A stretch of DNA of 64,000 nt from Desulfomonile tiedjei (GTDB lineage Bacteria; Desulfobacterota; Desulfomonilia; Desulfomonilales; Desulfomonilaceae). The notes beneath the pieces are model-generated. The model was not told the DNA's origin, did no database searches, and saw nothing but the letters and a program-made list of their open reading frames with translations. The position numbers and the translations under genes were made by a program. Below are positions 1 to 9,172 of the stretch, piece after piece; position 1 is the stretch's first letter, and each line of letters starts with the position of its first letter. The stretch covers positions 1-64,000 of the forward strand of contig JACRDG010000106.1 in NCBI GenBank assembly GCA_016218715.1, given 5' to 3'.

Positions 1-126
1 TACCCGCCGCGGATTCCCCTCATGGGTCACCGTACGGCTCTCCACCACCTCCGCAACACCGGCACCCCGACGTACCCGCACCAAACCGACCGTCGATGCC
101 CCCAAACAGATCCCCAACGCTTCCAT
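1..126 (-). CDS. acyl-CoA dehydratase activase, N-terminal fragment (cut by window edge)
   Basis: Reading the minus strand from an ATG at 126 gives 42 open codons to the left edge. The product contains GICLGASTVGLV near its start and the motif THEGNPRRV at the end of the visible part. The first is the phosphate-1 loop of the BadF/BadG/BcrA/HgdC ATPase family, and the H-x-G-N-P segment is typical of the long activases of 2-hydroxyacyl-CoA or benzoyl-CoA type dehydratases. In that family the homodimer carries a 4Fe-4S cluster and uses ATP to push a low-potential electron into the dehydratase. The start is supported by GGAGAG eight bases upstream, and an in-frame TGA at 226-228 limits any extension. 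Cluster cysteines lie outside the window, so the exact subfamily is open. Confidence 0.75.
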   Translation of the reverse strand, partial: MEALGICLGASTVGLVRVRRGAGVAEVVESRTVTHEGNPRRV

Positions 127-283
127 CAATCGCTCTCCATAATCAAAATCCGAGATCATCAACCACGCCCAAAACTGCACTCTATACGGAACGCCATCGA
201 GCATGGCGTCATAAGCACAGCAACGTCAGCCTTGCTCTCTCAGGCAACGTCCAGATATGCTAGAACGTTTTGGCTGAAACATC

Positions 284-328
284 CTGAAGTTCTGCTGAGA
301 ATGTGGTTCGTTCTCAGCAGAACTTCAG
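284..328. repeat. perfect 18-bp inverted repeat (hairpin)
   Basis: Positions 284-301 and 311-328 are exact reverse complements, with arm CTGAAGTTCTGCTGAGAA and a nine-base loop. Neither side has a run of T, so it is not a standard terminator. It may be a protein-binding dyad, an RNA hairpin in the leader of the downstream gene, or a remnant of a small mobile element. Confidence 0.9.
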
Positions 329-524
329 TATAACCCCATCCCGACCACTCCTACAAGCCACTCAATTAGATGCCTCTCTCCTCCTGGCAAGTACTACTAA
401 CCTGAGAGCGTTCCTGCGGTCCTTGCCCCAAGCCAATTCGGAGAAAGAAGGAGCTTGCGGCAGTGTTTCGACGAAGGAGGCGCGGGATCGGCGAAAGGGC
501 TTGACAAGGGAAGGAGATCATTAT

Positions 525-545
525 ATGGTCCGCAACACCTGTTAA
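525..545 (+). other. six-codon leader reading frame with strong ribosome site
   Basis: AAGGAGATC at 511-519 is a near-ideal Shine-Dalgarno sequence placed six bases before an ATG at 525. That ATG opens only MVRNTC and then TAA. The barrel gene begins 11 bases later at 557 with a weaker site of its own. Either this is a translated leader that couples to the main gene, or a small sequence difference has displaced the start. Codon evidence cannot decide for so short a frame. Confidence 0.4.
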
Positions 546-556
546 ACCGGGATTTT

Positions 557-1864
557 ATGATGAATTATTCAAGTAATATCTTTAATAAAATCATAATCAT
601 TCTATATTGCTCAATCATATTTGCGGCTGCCGTATTCGTAAGCCCCGCCCCCGCTGCGTCTCTCCACATACCGGACCTTAGCTCCGATCTGCACTATGAA
701 CCGGGAAATCCTTTCGAGATGCCGCCAAATCGATGGAAACCCCTGGAGATCAAGTGGCCGGAGACGTACATCGAGCCCACGCTCAAATACGGCCTGAATC
801 TTGTGTTGCCCCCGACCATGCAAAAGGGGCTCCATGTCGGCGCAGGGTACAATCGTTGGGAAGGAGTCCCGACCCTCAGAGCGGACTACTTTCTCCCGAT
901 CAAAGGATGGAGCGACAAGAGCCTCTTCCTTGCTCCTCGATTCGATCTAGAGGCCAAGAACGAGCGTTTTTCGATGGGTGCGGGATTCCGGCATCTGGTC
1001 ACCGCGGAAACCATGGTCGGCTTCCACGCGTTCCACGACTGGGTAAGAACCCGGAGCAGCCACGATAGCTTCTTGCAAGAAACGGGGGTGGGATTCGAGC
1101 TGGCCGCGTTACCTGGGAACTATTCCGACCTCAACCTCACCGTCAACGCGTACTTTCCGTTCAACGAGAGAATCACGTTCACCGAACTCGGGGGGACGCG
1201 CGTGAAAGAAATCCTCCCCACCGGGGTAGATGCTCGCCTGAGCTTCTTGCTCCCTCCGCTGGTTGATTGGCTCGATTTGAGATTCGACGCATCGGTCCAT
1301 TCGTACCGAGGCGAGAAGACCGATCTGGACGGTTACAAGACAGGGCTGACCGTCAGCACCCGAGACGGGATGCTCAGCGCCACGCTGGAGCAGGAGAGCA
1401 GCAGCCCGAGGGGCGACGCCGTCCGCGTGCAGGGCTCATTGACCTTGACCTTTGACTGGAACGACCTTCTCGAGGGCAAGATGCCGTTCGCTCCCCCCTA
1501 CCCCGCGCTGAAGACCCGGTACAGCAGAGTAATCCGTGAATGCTTGTACGACCGCGTACAGCGGAAACACGATCTTCCCACGGATTGCAGTAAGAGCCGC
1601 ATGACCCTTCTGGCCAGGGTATCGGATCAATCGGTACTCTTTGCCGGAGGATTCCCGGATCTGCCGAACGCGAAGGTCACGGTGCAGGTGTCGCAAAGCC
1701 CGTGGCGTGACCGGATGGACGTGCAAACCGATGCCTCGGGCCGCTATGCAGGGAAACTTGGCCTCGCACCGGGCACGTACAAGTTCAGGGTGATCCACCA
1801 GCCCACGGGGAGAGTCTCGGACGTGAAGACGGTGGTTATCGAGTCCAGCAGCTCCGATCGATAA
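557..1864 (+). CDS. inverse-autotransporter-like outer-membrane beta-barrel protein
   Basis: The 435-residue product begins with a signal peptide of about 34 residues (hydrophobic core with ILYCSIIFAAAVFV, then APAA). Residues from about 60 to 330 are alternating amphipathic strands rich in Gly and aromatic residues. The stretch with LHVGAGYNRWEG and RADYFLPI resembles the beta-barrel of the intimin/invasin (inverse autotransporter) family. Residues from about 350 to the end form one small Ig-like or carboxypeptidase-regulatory-like domain (ASGRYAGKLGLAPGTYKF). The long repetitive passenger usual in that family is absent, so it may be a minimal version or a plain porin-like barrel. I chose ATG 557 because the signal peptide begins there, although a longer in-frame start exists at 455. 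The gene converges on icmF with a 45-base gap. Confidence 0.6.
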   Translation: MMNYSSNIFNKIIIILYCSIIFAAAVFVSPAPAASLHIPDLSSDLHYEPGNPFEMPPNRWKPLEIKWPETYIEPTLKYGLNLVLPPTMQKGLHVGAGYNRWEGVPTLRADYFLPIKGWSDKSLFLAPRFDLEAKNERFSMGAGFRHLVTAETMVGFHAFHDWVRTRSSHDSFLQETGVGFELAALPGNYSDLNLTVNAYFPFNERITFTELGGTRVKEILPTGVDARLSFLLPPLVDWLDLRFDASVHSYRGEKTDLDGYKTGLTVSTRDGMLSATLEQESSSPRGDAVRVQGSLTLTFDWNDLLEGKMPFAPPYPALKTRYSRVIRECLYDRVQRKHDLPTDCSKSRMTLLARVSDQSVLFAGGFPDLPNAKVTVQVSQSPWRDRMDVQTDASGRYAGKLGLAPGTYKFRVIHQPTGRVSDVKTVVIESSSSDR

Positions 1865-1909
1865 GTGCTGCCGCACCCGCTATTCGTTCAAAGGCCGACT
1901 CTTCATTCG

Positions 1910-4900
1910 TCACATATTGCGCCGATACTGCCCGCCTGCCCTGAAGAGGGTCTCGGTGATTTGACCGAGAGAACAGTACTTCACTGTTTCCATGAGTTCC
2001 GCAAAGATATTGCCGCCGGATACCGCCACTTCATAGAGCCGGTCGAGCGCGGCGGGAGACCTGTCGCGATTCCTAGCGTGAAATTCCTGGAGCCGTCGGA
2101 GCTGAGACTGCTTTTCCTCTTCCGTTGCACGGGCGAGTTCCACTCCGCAGCTCTCGGCGAGTTCCTCGGCCTTTGGATTGATGAAGGTGTTTACCCCGAT
2201 GATCGGGTATTCTCCCGATGACTTGAGCGATTCGTAGTGCAGGGACTCATCCTGGATCTTCGTACGCTGGTATCCGGTCTCCATAGCGCCCAGGACACCG
2301 CCTCGCTGTGAGAGTCGATCGAACTCCTGCAGCACTGCTTCTTCCACAAGGTCGGTGAGTTCGTCGATGATGAAGCTCCCCTGATTGATGTTGGCCACCT
2401 TGCTGATGCCCCACTCCTTGTTGATAATCAACTGGATCGCCAGAGCCCGACGCACTGACTCTTCGCTCGGAGTGGTGATCGCCTCGTCGTACGAGTTGGT
2501 GTGCAGGGAATTGCAGTTGTCGTAGATCGCGATGAGGGCCTGAAGTGTGGTCCGGATGTCGTTGAATTGAACGTCCTGGGCGTGCAGCGACCGGCCGCTG
2601 GTCTGGATGTGGTATTTGAGCTTCTGCGACCGCTCGTTCCCCTGAAACTTGTCCCGCATGGCAAGAGCCCATATGCGCCGAGCCACTCGTCCTATTACGC
2701 TGTACTCCGGTTCCAAACCATTGGAGAAGAAGAAGGAGAGGTTGGGCGCGAAATCGTCGATGTTCATCCCTCGGGACAGATAGTACTCCACGTACGTGAA
2801 ACCGTTGGCAAGCGTGAAAGCGAGTTGCGTGATGGGATTGGCCCCGGCCTCGGCGATGTGGTATCCCGAAATGGAAACTGAGTAGAAGTTCTTCACGTTG
2901 TTGGTGATGAAATACTGCTGAACATCACCCATCATTTTTAACGAGAAATCCGTAGAGAAGATGCAGGTATTCTGTCCTTGATCCTCCTTGAGGATATCCG
3001 CCTGCACCGTCCCGCGGACGTTGGACAGCACCTGCGCCTTGATGCGCTGGGCCTGCTCCGGAGTCGGCTCGCAGCCGTTCTCTGAGCGGAATTTATCGAG
3101 TTGCTGATCGATGGCCGCGTTGAAGAACATGGCCAACATCATCGGCGCGGGGCCATTGATCGTCATAGAGACCGACGTGTTGGGCGAGCAGAGATCGAAG
3201 TCCGCATACAACACCTTGACATCGTCAAGCGTGCAGACCGACACCCCCGACGTTCCCACCTTGCCGTATATATCCGGCCTTTCCTCCGGGTCCCTGCCGT
3301 AGAGCGTCACCGAGTCGAACGCGGTGGAAAGCCGCTTTGCAGGGTTCCCCTCGGAGAGGTACTTGAATCGTCGATTGGTCCGAAACGGGTCCCCCTCGCC
3401 AGCGAACATGCGCGTCGGATCCTCGTCTTGGCGTTTGAAAGGAAATACTCCGGCCGTGAAGGGGAATCTGCCGGGAATGTTTTCCCGGAAGAGCCACCTG
3501 AGGATCTGGCCCCGGTCCTCATATTTTGGGAGAACAACCCTCGGCAACAGGCTTCCGCTCAACGTTCGCACTTTCAAAGGGGTGCGGATCTCCCGATCGC
3601 GGACTTTGTACACGAACTCGTCAGCGGAGTACGCTGCTTTGATGTCTTCCCAGTGGCCGAGGAGACGGAGAGAACGCGGGTCCAGACACCGCTCCACAGC
3701 TTCCTGGAGGTGGCGCACCTTGCTCAGGGGTTCGGAATCCTCCGCAAGTCCTTCCTCTCTCAAGGCCCTGGCGGTCTCATCCAGATGCCAGATGCGCCTG
3801 ACGAGTCGTTCCTGCTCTTCAGCCCACTTGTGGTACGCGCGGATCGTGGCCGCAATCTCGGAAAGATAGCGGGAGCGATCCGGCGGAATGATGATCGTGC
3901 GCGTGGAAGGCTGCTTGTCCGGGCGCTTCTTGAGTTTGGTGCTCCAACTCGTCCCTGTCTTTTCCGCGATGGTCTCGATCACCCCGGCGTAGAGAGTGTT
4001 GACGCCGTCATCGTTGAATCGGGAAGCTATGGTCCCGTACACCGAGAAGTCTTCGAGGGGCTTATGAAATTCAGTGCTGTTTCGCTGGATCTGCTTGCGC
4101 ACGTCGTGCAACGCGTCTTCGGACCCTTTGCGATCGAATTTGTTCACCACCACGATATCCGCGAAATCGAGCATGTCAATCTTTTCAAGCTGGCTCTGTG
4201 AGCCAAAATCAGCGGTCATGACGTAAACCGGGATATCCACAAACGGGACAATCGCCGCGTCTCCCTGACCGATTCCTGCAGTCTCGACGATGATAAGATC
4301 GAAGCCCGCGGCCTTGAGCACGGAGACCGCCTCCTCCAGATGCACCGGCACCTCGTTGCCGAATTGTCTCGTAGCGAGCGACCGGCAATAGACCCTCCTG
4401 TCGTAGATGGAGTTCATTCTGATCCGGTCTCCGAGGAGGGCGCCTCCTGTCTTGCGCCGGCTTGGGTCCACGGAGATGATGCCGACGGTCTTGCCTGCCT
4501 GATCGTTGAGGAACCGCAACACCAACTCGTCGGTAAGGGACGACTTGCCCGCGCCACCGGTCCCGGTAATCCCCACCACCGGTATCTTCCGGGTTCCGAT
4601 CTTTTCTTTCAACACGGCCTGAACGGTCGGGAGGTCACCGTTACCCGATCCTTTGGCGACTTCGGCCGCGGTGATGGTCCTGGCGATGAGTTTCCAGTTG
4701 GAAGTGGTCAGGGCGGCTACATCCTCATCGAAGGTGCCATCTGAGGTGGGAAAATCAGCGGTCTGGATGAAATGATTTATCATGCCCTGGAGGCCCAACT
4801 TTCGGCCGTCTTCCGGGCTGTAGATCTTGGTCACGCCGTAGGTTTCCAGCTCGCGGATTTCGTCGGGCACGATCACCCCGCCGCCGCCACCGAAGATCTT

Positions 4901-5188
4901 GACGTGTCGCGCGTCGTGCTCTTTGAGCAGGTCCACGATGTACTTGAAGAATTCCATGTGGCCGCCCTGGTAGCAGCTCACCCCTATGGCCTGGGCATCC
5001 TCCTGGATTGCAGCGGTAACGATCTCCGTAACGGAGCGATTGTGCCCGAGGTGTATGACTTCCGCTCCGGAGGACTGGAGGATTCTTCTCATGATGTTGA
5101 TGGCCGCATCATGGCCGTCAAACAGGGATGCCGCGGTCACGACCCTGACATGATGCTTCGGTTTGTATGGTGAAAGTGGCGGATTCAT
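1910..5188 (-). CDS. icmF: fused isobutyryl-CoA mutase (IcmF)
   Basis: This 1092-residue protein has the three-part order of IcmF. An N-terminal B12-binding domain ([10 protein letters not shown], with His26 as the likely lower cobalt ligand) is followed by a MeaB-type G-protein chaperone with P-loop GTGGAGKSS around residues 208-217. The C-terminal TIM-barrel mutase has [14 protein letters not shown] and [12 protein letters not shown]. The family interconverts isobutyryl-CoA and n-butyryl-CoA with adenosylcobalamin, and some members act on related branched acyl-CoAs. The barrel entry [10 protein letters not shown] is the IcmF form rather than that of methylmalonyl-CoA mutase. The ATG at 5188 follows GGAGGAACAG. 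A separate B12-binding subunit gene lies upstream on the same strand, which suggests more than one mutase in this locus. Confidence 0.93.
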   Translation of the reverse strand: MNPPLSPYKPKHHVRVVTAASLFDGHDAAINIMRRILQSSGAEVIHLGHNRSVTEIVTAAIQEDAQAIGVSCYQGGHMEFFKYIVDLLKEHDARHVKIFGGGGGVIVPDEIRELETYGVTKIYSPEDGRKLGLQGMINHFIQTADFPTSDGTFDEDVAALTTSNWKLIARTITAAEVAKGSGNGDLPTVQAVLKEKIGTRKIPVVGITGTGGAGKSSLTDELVLRFLNDQAGKTVGIISVDPSRRKTGGALLGDRIRMNSIYDRRVYCRSLATRQFGNEVPVHLEEAVSVLKAAGFDLIIVETAGIGQGDAAIVPFVDIPVYVMTADFGSQSQLEKIDMLDFADIVVVNKFDRKGSEDALHDVRKQIQRNSTEFHKPLEDFSVYGTIASRFNDDGVNTLYAGVIETIAEKTGTSWSTKLKKRPDKQPSTRTIIIPPDRSRYLSEIAATIRAYHKWAEEQERLVRRIWHLDETARALREEGLAEDSEPLSKVRHLQEAVERCLDPRSLRLLGHWEDIKAAYSADEFVYKVRDREIRTPLKVRTLSGSLLPRVVLPKYEDRGQILRWLFRENIPGRFPFTAGVFPFKRQDEDPTRMFAGEGDPFRTNRRFKYLSEGNPAKRLSTAFDSVTLYGRDPEERPDIYGKVGTSGVSVCTLDDVKVLYADFDLCSPNTSVSMTINGPAPMMLAMFFNAAIDQQLDKFRSENGCEPTPEQAQRIKAQVLSNVRGTVQADILKEDQGQNTCIFSTDFSLKMMGDVQQYFITNNVKNFYSVSISGYHIAEAGANPITQLAFTLANGFTYVEYYLSRGMNIDDFAPNLSFFFSNGLEPEYSVIGRVARRIWALAMRDKFQGNERSQKLKYHIQTSGRSLHAQDVQFNDIRTTLQALIAIYDNCNSLHTNSYDEAITTPSEESVRRALAIQLIINKEWGISKVANINQGSFIIDELTDLVEEAVLQEFDRLSQRGGVLGAMETGYQRTKIQDESLHYESLKSSGEYPIIGVNTFINPKAEELAESCGVELARATEEEKQSQLRRLQEFHARNRDRSPAALDRLYEVAVSGGNIFAELMETVKYCSLGQITETLFRAGGQYRRNM

Positions 5189-5499
5189 CTGTTCCTCCAG
5201 GGATTCACGTGCGACTTGGACGGGTTATCGCTCAAACGGTGACCTTCACCCACCGTCACCCTGCTCCCTGTCGCAAAGGAGAGAAGACGACGCGAACTCA
5301 CCGTATCCTATTCATTATGACACCAGACTTAGAATGGGGGCCTTAGTACGCCAGTTCAGAAGTCCGGTCGCGGATTCCAGGTTTCTTGGTGGGAGAGGAA
5401 TCTTGCCTGTCACTTCTTAATGGACCGGCAAGATGCCGGCCCCACTGAACGGCGAAGAACAGAGCCTCCAAGCAAGACCGTGTTCATGAAAACGAGTAC
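5189..5499. other. intergenic region with palindromic repeat copy
   Basis: This 311-base gap between icmF and the B12-binding subunit gene is noncoding by appearance. It contains a 63-bp palindromic repeat copy at 5388-5450. A stretch at about 5235-5283 loosely resembles the CCCTCTCC...GGGTGAGGG element seen at 7499 and 35504. The gap makes simple co-transcription of the two mutase genes uncertain. Confidence 0.6.
5388..5450 (-). repeat. REP-like palindromic element, family 1, copy 1
   Basis: The core CCGGCAAGATGCCGG (hairpin CCGGCA-aga-TGCCGG) is embedded in a 63-bp unit. The right-hand 32 bases (5419-5450) are the exact reverse complement of 20498-20529. The whole 63-bp unit aligns without gaps to 55783-55845, about 52 of 63 positions by eye. 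All copies are intergenic. Confidence 0.85.
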
Positions 5500-5910
5500 T
5501 TAGCCGGCCTTCTTTTTGTAAACTTCCCGGATGAAAGCGGCAGGCGCGTCGATGTCCGATCCACCGGGAAAGACCCCGGCCACGCCCATTTCCTTGAGGA
5601 CCGGGATATCTCTGCTCGGGATGACTCCTCCCACCAGGACAGTCATCTCCCCCGCGCCTCGTTCTCTCAAGAGATCCATGAGCTTGCGGCAAATGGGCAC
5701 GTGTGCCCCCGACATGATCGATAGCCCGATCACATCCACATCTTCTTGAATCGCTGCCTGTACGATCGATTCCACCGTTTGATGGAGCCCCGTGTAGATG
5801 ACCTCGAATCCCGCGTCTTTCAGGGCATGGGCGATGACCTTGGCCCCGCGGTCGTGGCCATCGAGTCCGGGCTTGGCCAGAAGGATTCTTGGCGTAGGTC
5901 CGGCAACCAC
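5500..5910 (-). CDS. B12-binding small subunit of methylmalonyl-CoA-type mutase
   Basis: The 136-residue product is a lone cobalamin-binding domain. It has the motif D-G-H-D-R-G (His19 as lower ligand), the serine region GLSIMSGAH and the glycine loop VGGVIPSRDI, in the order known from the C-terminal part of methylmalonyl-CoA mutase and from two-subunit mutases. It would pair with a catalytic subunit not present in this window, because IcmF nearby carries its own B12 domain. I place the start at GTG 5910, five bases after GGAGG; another GTG at 5916 sits directly against that site. Partner and substrate are unknown. Confidence 0.88.
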   Translation of the reverse strand: MVAGPTPRILLAKPGLDGHDRGAKVIAHALKDAGFEVIYTGLHQTVESIVQAAIQEDVDVIGLSIMSGAHVPICRKLMDLLRERGAGEMTVLVGGVIPSRDIPVLKEMGVAGVFPGGSDIDAPAAFIREVYKKKAG

Positions 5911-6308
5911 TTCCACCTCCAGCGTCTGGGTTGGGATAGGGCTGGTTCACTGGTACGAACTATGCTGAAGAGCATTGAGAATGCTCTCATCCGCAATGGC
6001 CCTTCAGCAGGAGTCGACCAAAAGACTCTTATCAGAACAATATCGTGCCTGCAGAACCGAGCCGCCCGATCCTGCAGCGTCAGTCGGATTTTCTATGGCA
6101 TCCAGTATAGAGCATTCTCGCGGCGGATTCAACAGTATTGAGAGCCGGCGTTGCCGTATTGGAGGACGGAAATTCAGCCATAGGAACGCCTGACCGAAAC
6201 CGACCCGGAATAATTTCTTGACACCGTGCCCGAAACTGTATATCGTATTGTATCTTAAGATGAAATGTAATTCATGTGGAGTGCCTGCCCGTTCAAAAGG
6301 GGTATGGA
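5911..6308. other. divergent intergenic region
   Basis: This roughly 400-base region separates the B12-binding subunit (minus) from an exported protein gene (plus). It carries a candidate promoter for the plus gene at 6218-6246. No conserved cobalamin riboswitch box was recognised by eye on the minus strand. Confidence 0.5.
6218..6246 (+). promoter_or_regulatory. candidate sigma-70 promoter
   Basis: TTGACA at 6218-6223 is an exact -35 box. With a 17-base spacer the -10 is TATCGT at 6241-6246 (four of six consensus bases). It lies about 60 bases before the start of the exported protein at 6309. Confidence 0.55.
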
Positions 6309-7442
6309 TTGCTGTCTAAGACCCACCTCACGCTGATCTTTCTCGCGCTCCTGCTCGCCCTGTTTCTACCGGGTTCGATCACCCTCGGTCCGTCATACGC
6401 CCAGGAAGAAGCCGCACCAGGGATTCCCGCACCCTTTTTTGATTGGTCCGATTTCCGCTCTGCCTTTGGGACTCGGGTGTTCCTCATGAAGCTCAACGCC
6501 GCAAGCTTCAACTTCCGCGATCTCCAGGGAACGAGCTTCGATGTGTCGGTGGTGAATCCTAATCCACCGCCGGCGCCTGCCACGGTCAACTTCGGCAACG
6601 CTGCTTTCAAGAACGATCCCGAGCCGGTCCCGCAATTCTGGGGTGAACTGTACATCGATCGTCTGGGCATCCGGGCTTATTACGAGGAACCGATGCTCCG
6701 GGCGCGAGCTGACATACCCATCATAAATGCCAGCGCGCCACCGCTGACCACCACCGCTGCGCCATCTACTCAGGCACGCATTATCGAACTGACGCTCAGT
6801 AGTTCCCGGATCGGTTTCGACCTGGACGTGATCCGCCGGCCGTACTTCAGGATCGGGCCTGACTTCGACGTCCATTTCTCCGGAATCAAGTACGAGGAAA
6901 AGTACACGCAAGGTATACCGGGGACCACAGTCCAGACGGTGTTGGGCCCAGCGACCTGGCAGTTTGTACAGCTCACTCCCGGTGGCCCTGGGATCCCTGT
7001 GTTACACAGCCAGATGGGCTTTAACTTTGCCGACTCCATCGTCTTCACGGGGCAAGCGCCAGTGACGATCGGGGTGCACGCCAAGGCTATTCCCGGCCGA
7101 ATCCGGGAAGTGCCGATCACGCTGCAAGCTCGAGTTCGCTTTCCGGTCCCCTTTCTCGACTACTTTACGAAGCTGGGCGATGTCAGGGTTGTCGACTACG
7201 AGTTTTCCGCTGGTTTGAGGCCGGTCGTCTGGGAGACGAGCTTCATCGGCCACAGCACGTTTTCGATGTCCATCGAGGCTGGGTTCCGGTCCATAAGTAT
7301 CGAGACGCCGATGACGATCGATATCGGTCGTCTGAGCGATGCCGGCCAGGCTTATGCCGGCTCAACCGACGGGTTGCTCAAAGACATCAATTTCCGAGGT
7401 CACTGGCAGGGGGCGTTTTTTCAGGTTGTCGGTTTCTTCTAG
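6309..7442 (+). CDS. exported outer-membrane-type protein of unknown function
   Basis: The 377-residue product has a clear signal peptide (core LTLIFLALLLALFL, cleavage likely after SYAQ). It is followed by alternating beta strands and a C-terminal phenylalanine pair, as in outer-membrane barrels. I recognise no named family. Repeated strand patterns such as GELYIDRLGIRAYYEE, FRIGPDFDVHFSGI and FSMSIEAGF suggest a barrel of about 12 or more strands. I chose TTG 6309 because AAAAGGGG sits seven bases before it and the signal peptide begins there; an in-frame ATG at 6276 would add 11 polar residues. Role unknown: porin-like, lipid transport or structural are all possible. Confidence 0.65.
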   Translation: MLSKTHLTLIFLALLLALFLPGSITLGPSYAQEEAAPGIPAPFFDWSDFRSAFGTRVFLMKLNAASFNFRDLQGTSFDVSVVNPNPPPAPATVNFGNAAFKNDPEPVPQFWGELYIDRLGIRAYYEEPMLRARADIPIINASAPPLTTTAAPSTQARIIELTLSSSRIGFDLDVIRRPYFRIGPDFDVHFSGIKYEEKYTQGIPGTTVQTVLGPATWQFVQLTPGGPGIPVLHSQMGFNFADSIVFTGQAPVTIGVHAKAIPGRIREVPITLQARVRFPVPFLDYFTKLGDVRVVDYEFSAGLRPVVWETSFIGHSTFSMSIEAGFRSISIETPMTIDIGRLSDAGQAYAGSTDGLLKDINFRGHWQGAFFQVVGFF

Positions 7443-7884
7443 CCTTTCGTCACCCCACCCGAGCTTATTCCTTCGCTATTTATCAGGAGATCTCCTGAAA
7501 CACCCTCACCCTAACCCTCTGCTAGACGGAGAGGGAGTTCTTCGTAAGCACCCGCGCCACCCACTTACGAATCCGGCGAGTTGCCCTGAAGGGGCAAACG
7601 GTGAGTTCCCGTGGTTTTGAACCCACGGGAACTAGAGGACCATGAACGGTTTCGGTCCCTGAAGAGGTCCACCGATGTCCAATTGGTCGGCCCTTTCAGG
7701 GTCGCCGCCGAACCATGATTTGACGCCTCGTTCCAGGGGTTGAAACCCGTGGCTATTCATGGTGCGCCCTGTCGGGCGCGATTCGCCCGGCTCGGGGCAC
7801 TCACTGAACCAAGCACAGCCCCTCTCCCTCGAATCCCTCATCGAGATTGCAGCCGGTTGGACCCATCCCGGTGAACCGTTCCCC
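7443..7884. other. repeat-rich intergenic region
   Basis: No convincing gene is present in this 442-base region. It contains three hairpin-forming elements: a CTCACCCT...GAGAGGG element at about 7499-7540, a perfect 11-bp dyad at 7604-7633, and GCGCCC-tgtc-GGGCGC at 7764-7779. The wording around 7735-7760 (GGGTTGAAACCCGTGG) is another dyad. The region looks like accumulated palindromic repeats downstream of two converging genes. Confidence 0.6.
7604..7633. repeat. perfect 11-bp inverted repeat
   Basis: Arms 7604-7614 (AGTTCCCGTGG) and 7623-7633 (CCACGGGAACT) are exact complements with an eight-base loop. There is no adjacent T run for a terminator on either strand. Confidence 0.8.
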
Positions 7885-9171
7885 CTACCCTTCTTCGGGC
7901 GGCTTTCCGTGAATCCTCATCCCCAACAGGAACCTCCGAAGCAGGTCGAGGGCTTGCATGGCCGCAAGGGTGCGGACCCATTCGCGGGTTCCCGGGAGGA
8001 GAAACCCTCTCGTGAGGGTCTCATCAGGTGTGGCAAGGCCAAGGAAAAAGGTCCCGACCGGCTTCTCGGGGGTGCCTCCGTCAGGCCCGGCTATTCCGGT
8101 CACTGCAACCGCCAGATCCGCGTGCGCGGCCCTTCGAGCGCCCTCGGCCATTTCCGCGGCGCATTGGTGAGAGACCGCACCGAGTCCCCGGATCGTATCC
8201 GGTGAGACGCCGAGCAAGTCGATCTTCATGTCGTTAGAGTAGCTCACCACAGACCCGAGAAATGTCTTCGAGCTGCCGGCGACGCGGGTGAGCATTTCGC
8301 CGATCATCCCACCAGTGATTGACTCCGCAAGCGCGAGGGTCATCTGCCGCGCTTCCAGGAGCTCCAACACGACCTGCTCCATGGACCGGCCGTCACGGGA
8401 GATGATGTTCTCGGGCAGGCGCTCCTTAAGCACCGCCTCCTTGGCTGCGAGCTTCTCTTCGGCCTCTTGAGGCGTCGCCGCGGCAACGTCTATTCTCAAC
8501 CTGATGATCGGAAATCGGGGCAGAAAAGCGAGGTGGTAGTCTTCCTCGTCGTGAGCGACGTCGCCGAGGATTTCTCCCAGCTTCGATTCCGAGAGACCGT
8601 ACACGCGGAGGGTCCGGTTGATGAAAACCTTGTCCGACGCGCCAAGGCGTTCCCGGATCGCAGGAATCCCGCGTTCGCGAAGCATTCTGACCAGCTCCCG
8701 CGGGACCCCAGGAAAGAAGAGCGCGATGCTGCCTTCCCGTTCGATCAGGAAACCCGGAGCGGTCCCGTAGTCGTTCGGAATCGGCACCGCGGTTTCCGGG
8801 AAGAATGCCTGCTTGGCGTTGGTCGGCGACATGGGGCGGCTCCACTGGAGGAAGCGCTCCTCGATCCGCGCCAACTGTTCGGGGTCGGATTTCAGCGGAA
8901 CCCCCAGGAAGGCGCCAACCGCCTCTGCCGTCTTATCGTCTTCGGTCGGGCCCAGACCACCCGAAACTATCACTACCCGAGCGCGGTCCAGCGCGATGCG
9001 TAAAGCATCCCCTATGAACCCGAGGTCATCGGGGACCGACGACATCCCTTTGACGAGAATCCCGGCCGAACGCAGTTCCCGGGATATGGTTTCGCGGTTC
9101 GTGTCCGTGATGACGCCATTGATGATCTCGTTTCCGATGGTAAGTATCCAAGCCTCCGGCAGATTGCCCAT
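7885..9171 (-). CDS. cinA: CinA-family protein (MoaB-like domain plus nicotinamide-nucleotide amidase-like domain)
   Basis: The 428-residue product has the two-domain CinA layout. Residues about 8-175 are a molybdopterin-binding-like (MoaB/Mog) domain with IGNEIINGVITDTN and SGGLGPTEDD. Residues about 260-415 are the PncC amidohydrolase-type domain with AESITGGMIGEMLT, GSVVSYSNDMK and VTGIAGPDGGTPEKPVGT. Family members salvage nicotinamide mononucleotide by deamidation or hydrolyse ADP-ribose-type pyrophosphates. The gene starts one base after the polA stop on the same strand, so the two are very probably co-transcribed and translationally coupled. Length is normal for the full-length form. 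Confidence 0.93.
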   Translation of the reverse strand: MGNLPEAWILTIGNEIINGVITDTNRETISRELRSAGILVKGMSSVPDDLGFIGDALRIALDRARVVIVSGGLGPTEDDKTAEAVGAFLGVPLKSDPEQLARIEERFLQWSRPMSPTNAKQAFFPETAVPIPNDYGTAPGFLIEREGSIALFFPGVPRELVRMLRERGIPAIRERLGASDKVFINRTLRVYGLSESKLGEILGDVAHDEEDYHLAFLPRFPIIRLRIDVAAATPQEAEEKLAAKEAVLKERLPENIISRDGRSMEQVVLELLEARQMTLALAESITGGMIGEMLTRVAGSSKTFLGSVVSYSNDMKIDLLGVSPDTIRGLGAVSHQCAAEMAEGARRAAHADLAVAVTGIAGPDGGTPEKPVGTFFLGLATPDETLTRGFLLPGTREWVRTLAAMQALDLLRRFLLGMRIHGKPPEEG

Positions 9172-9172
9172 G

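Larger units (their letters stand above)
127..556. other. intergenic region between divergent genes
   Basis: This 430-base region separates the activase fragment on the minus strand from the barrel protein on the plus strand. It holds a perfect 18-bp hairpin (284-328) and a short leader reading frame (525-545). No clear pair of -35 and -10 boxes stood out. Confidence 0.6.

Noticed and set aside
3101-4201. Long plus-strand open frame within icmF
   Set aside because: It is antisense to icmF, which has clear domains. High GC content makes such mirror frames open; no motif or ribosome site supports it.
5189-6308. Cobalamin riboswitch near the B12 genes
   Set aside because: I looked for the conserved B12-box wording upstream of the mutase genes and saw none; a covariance search would be decisive.
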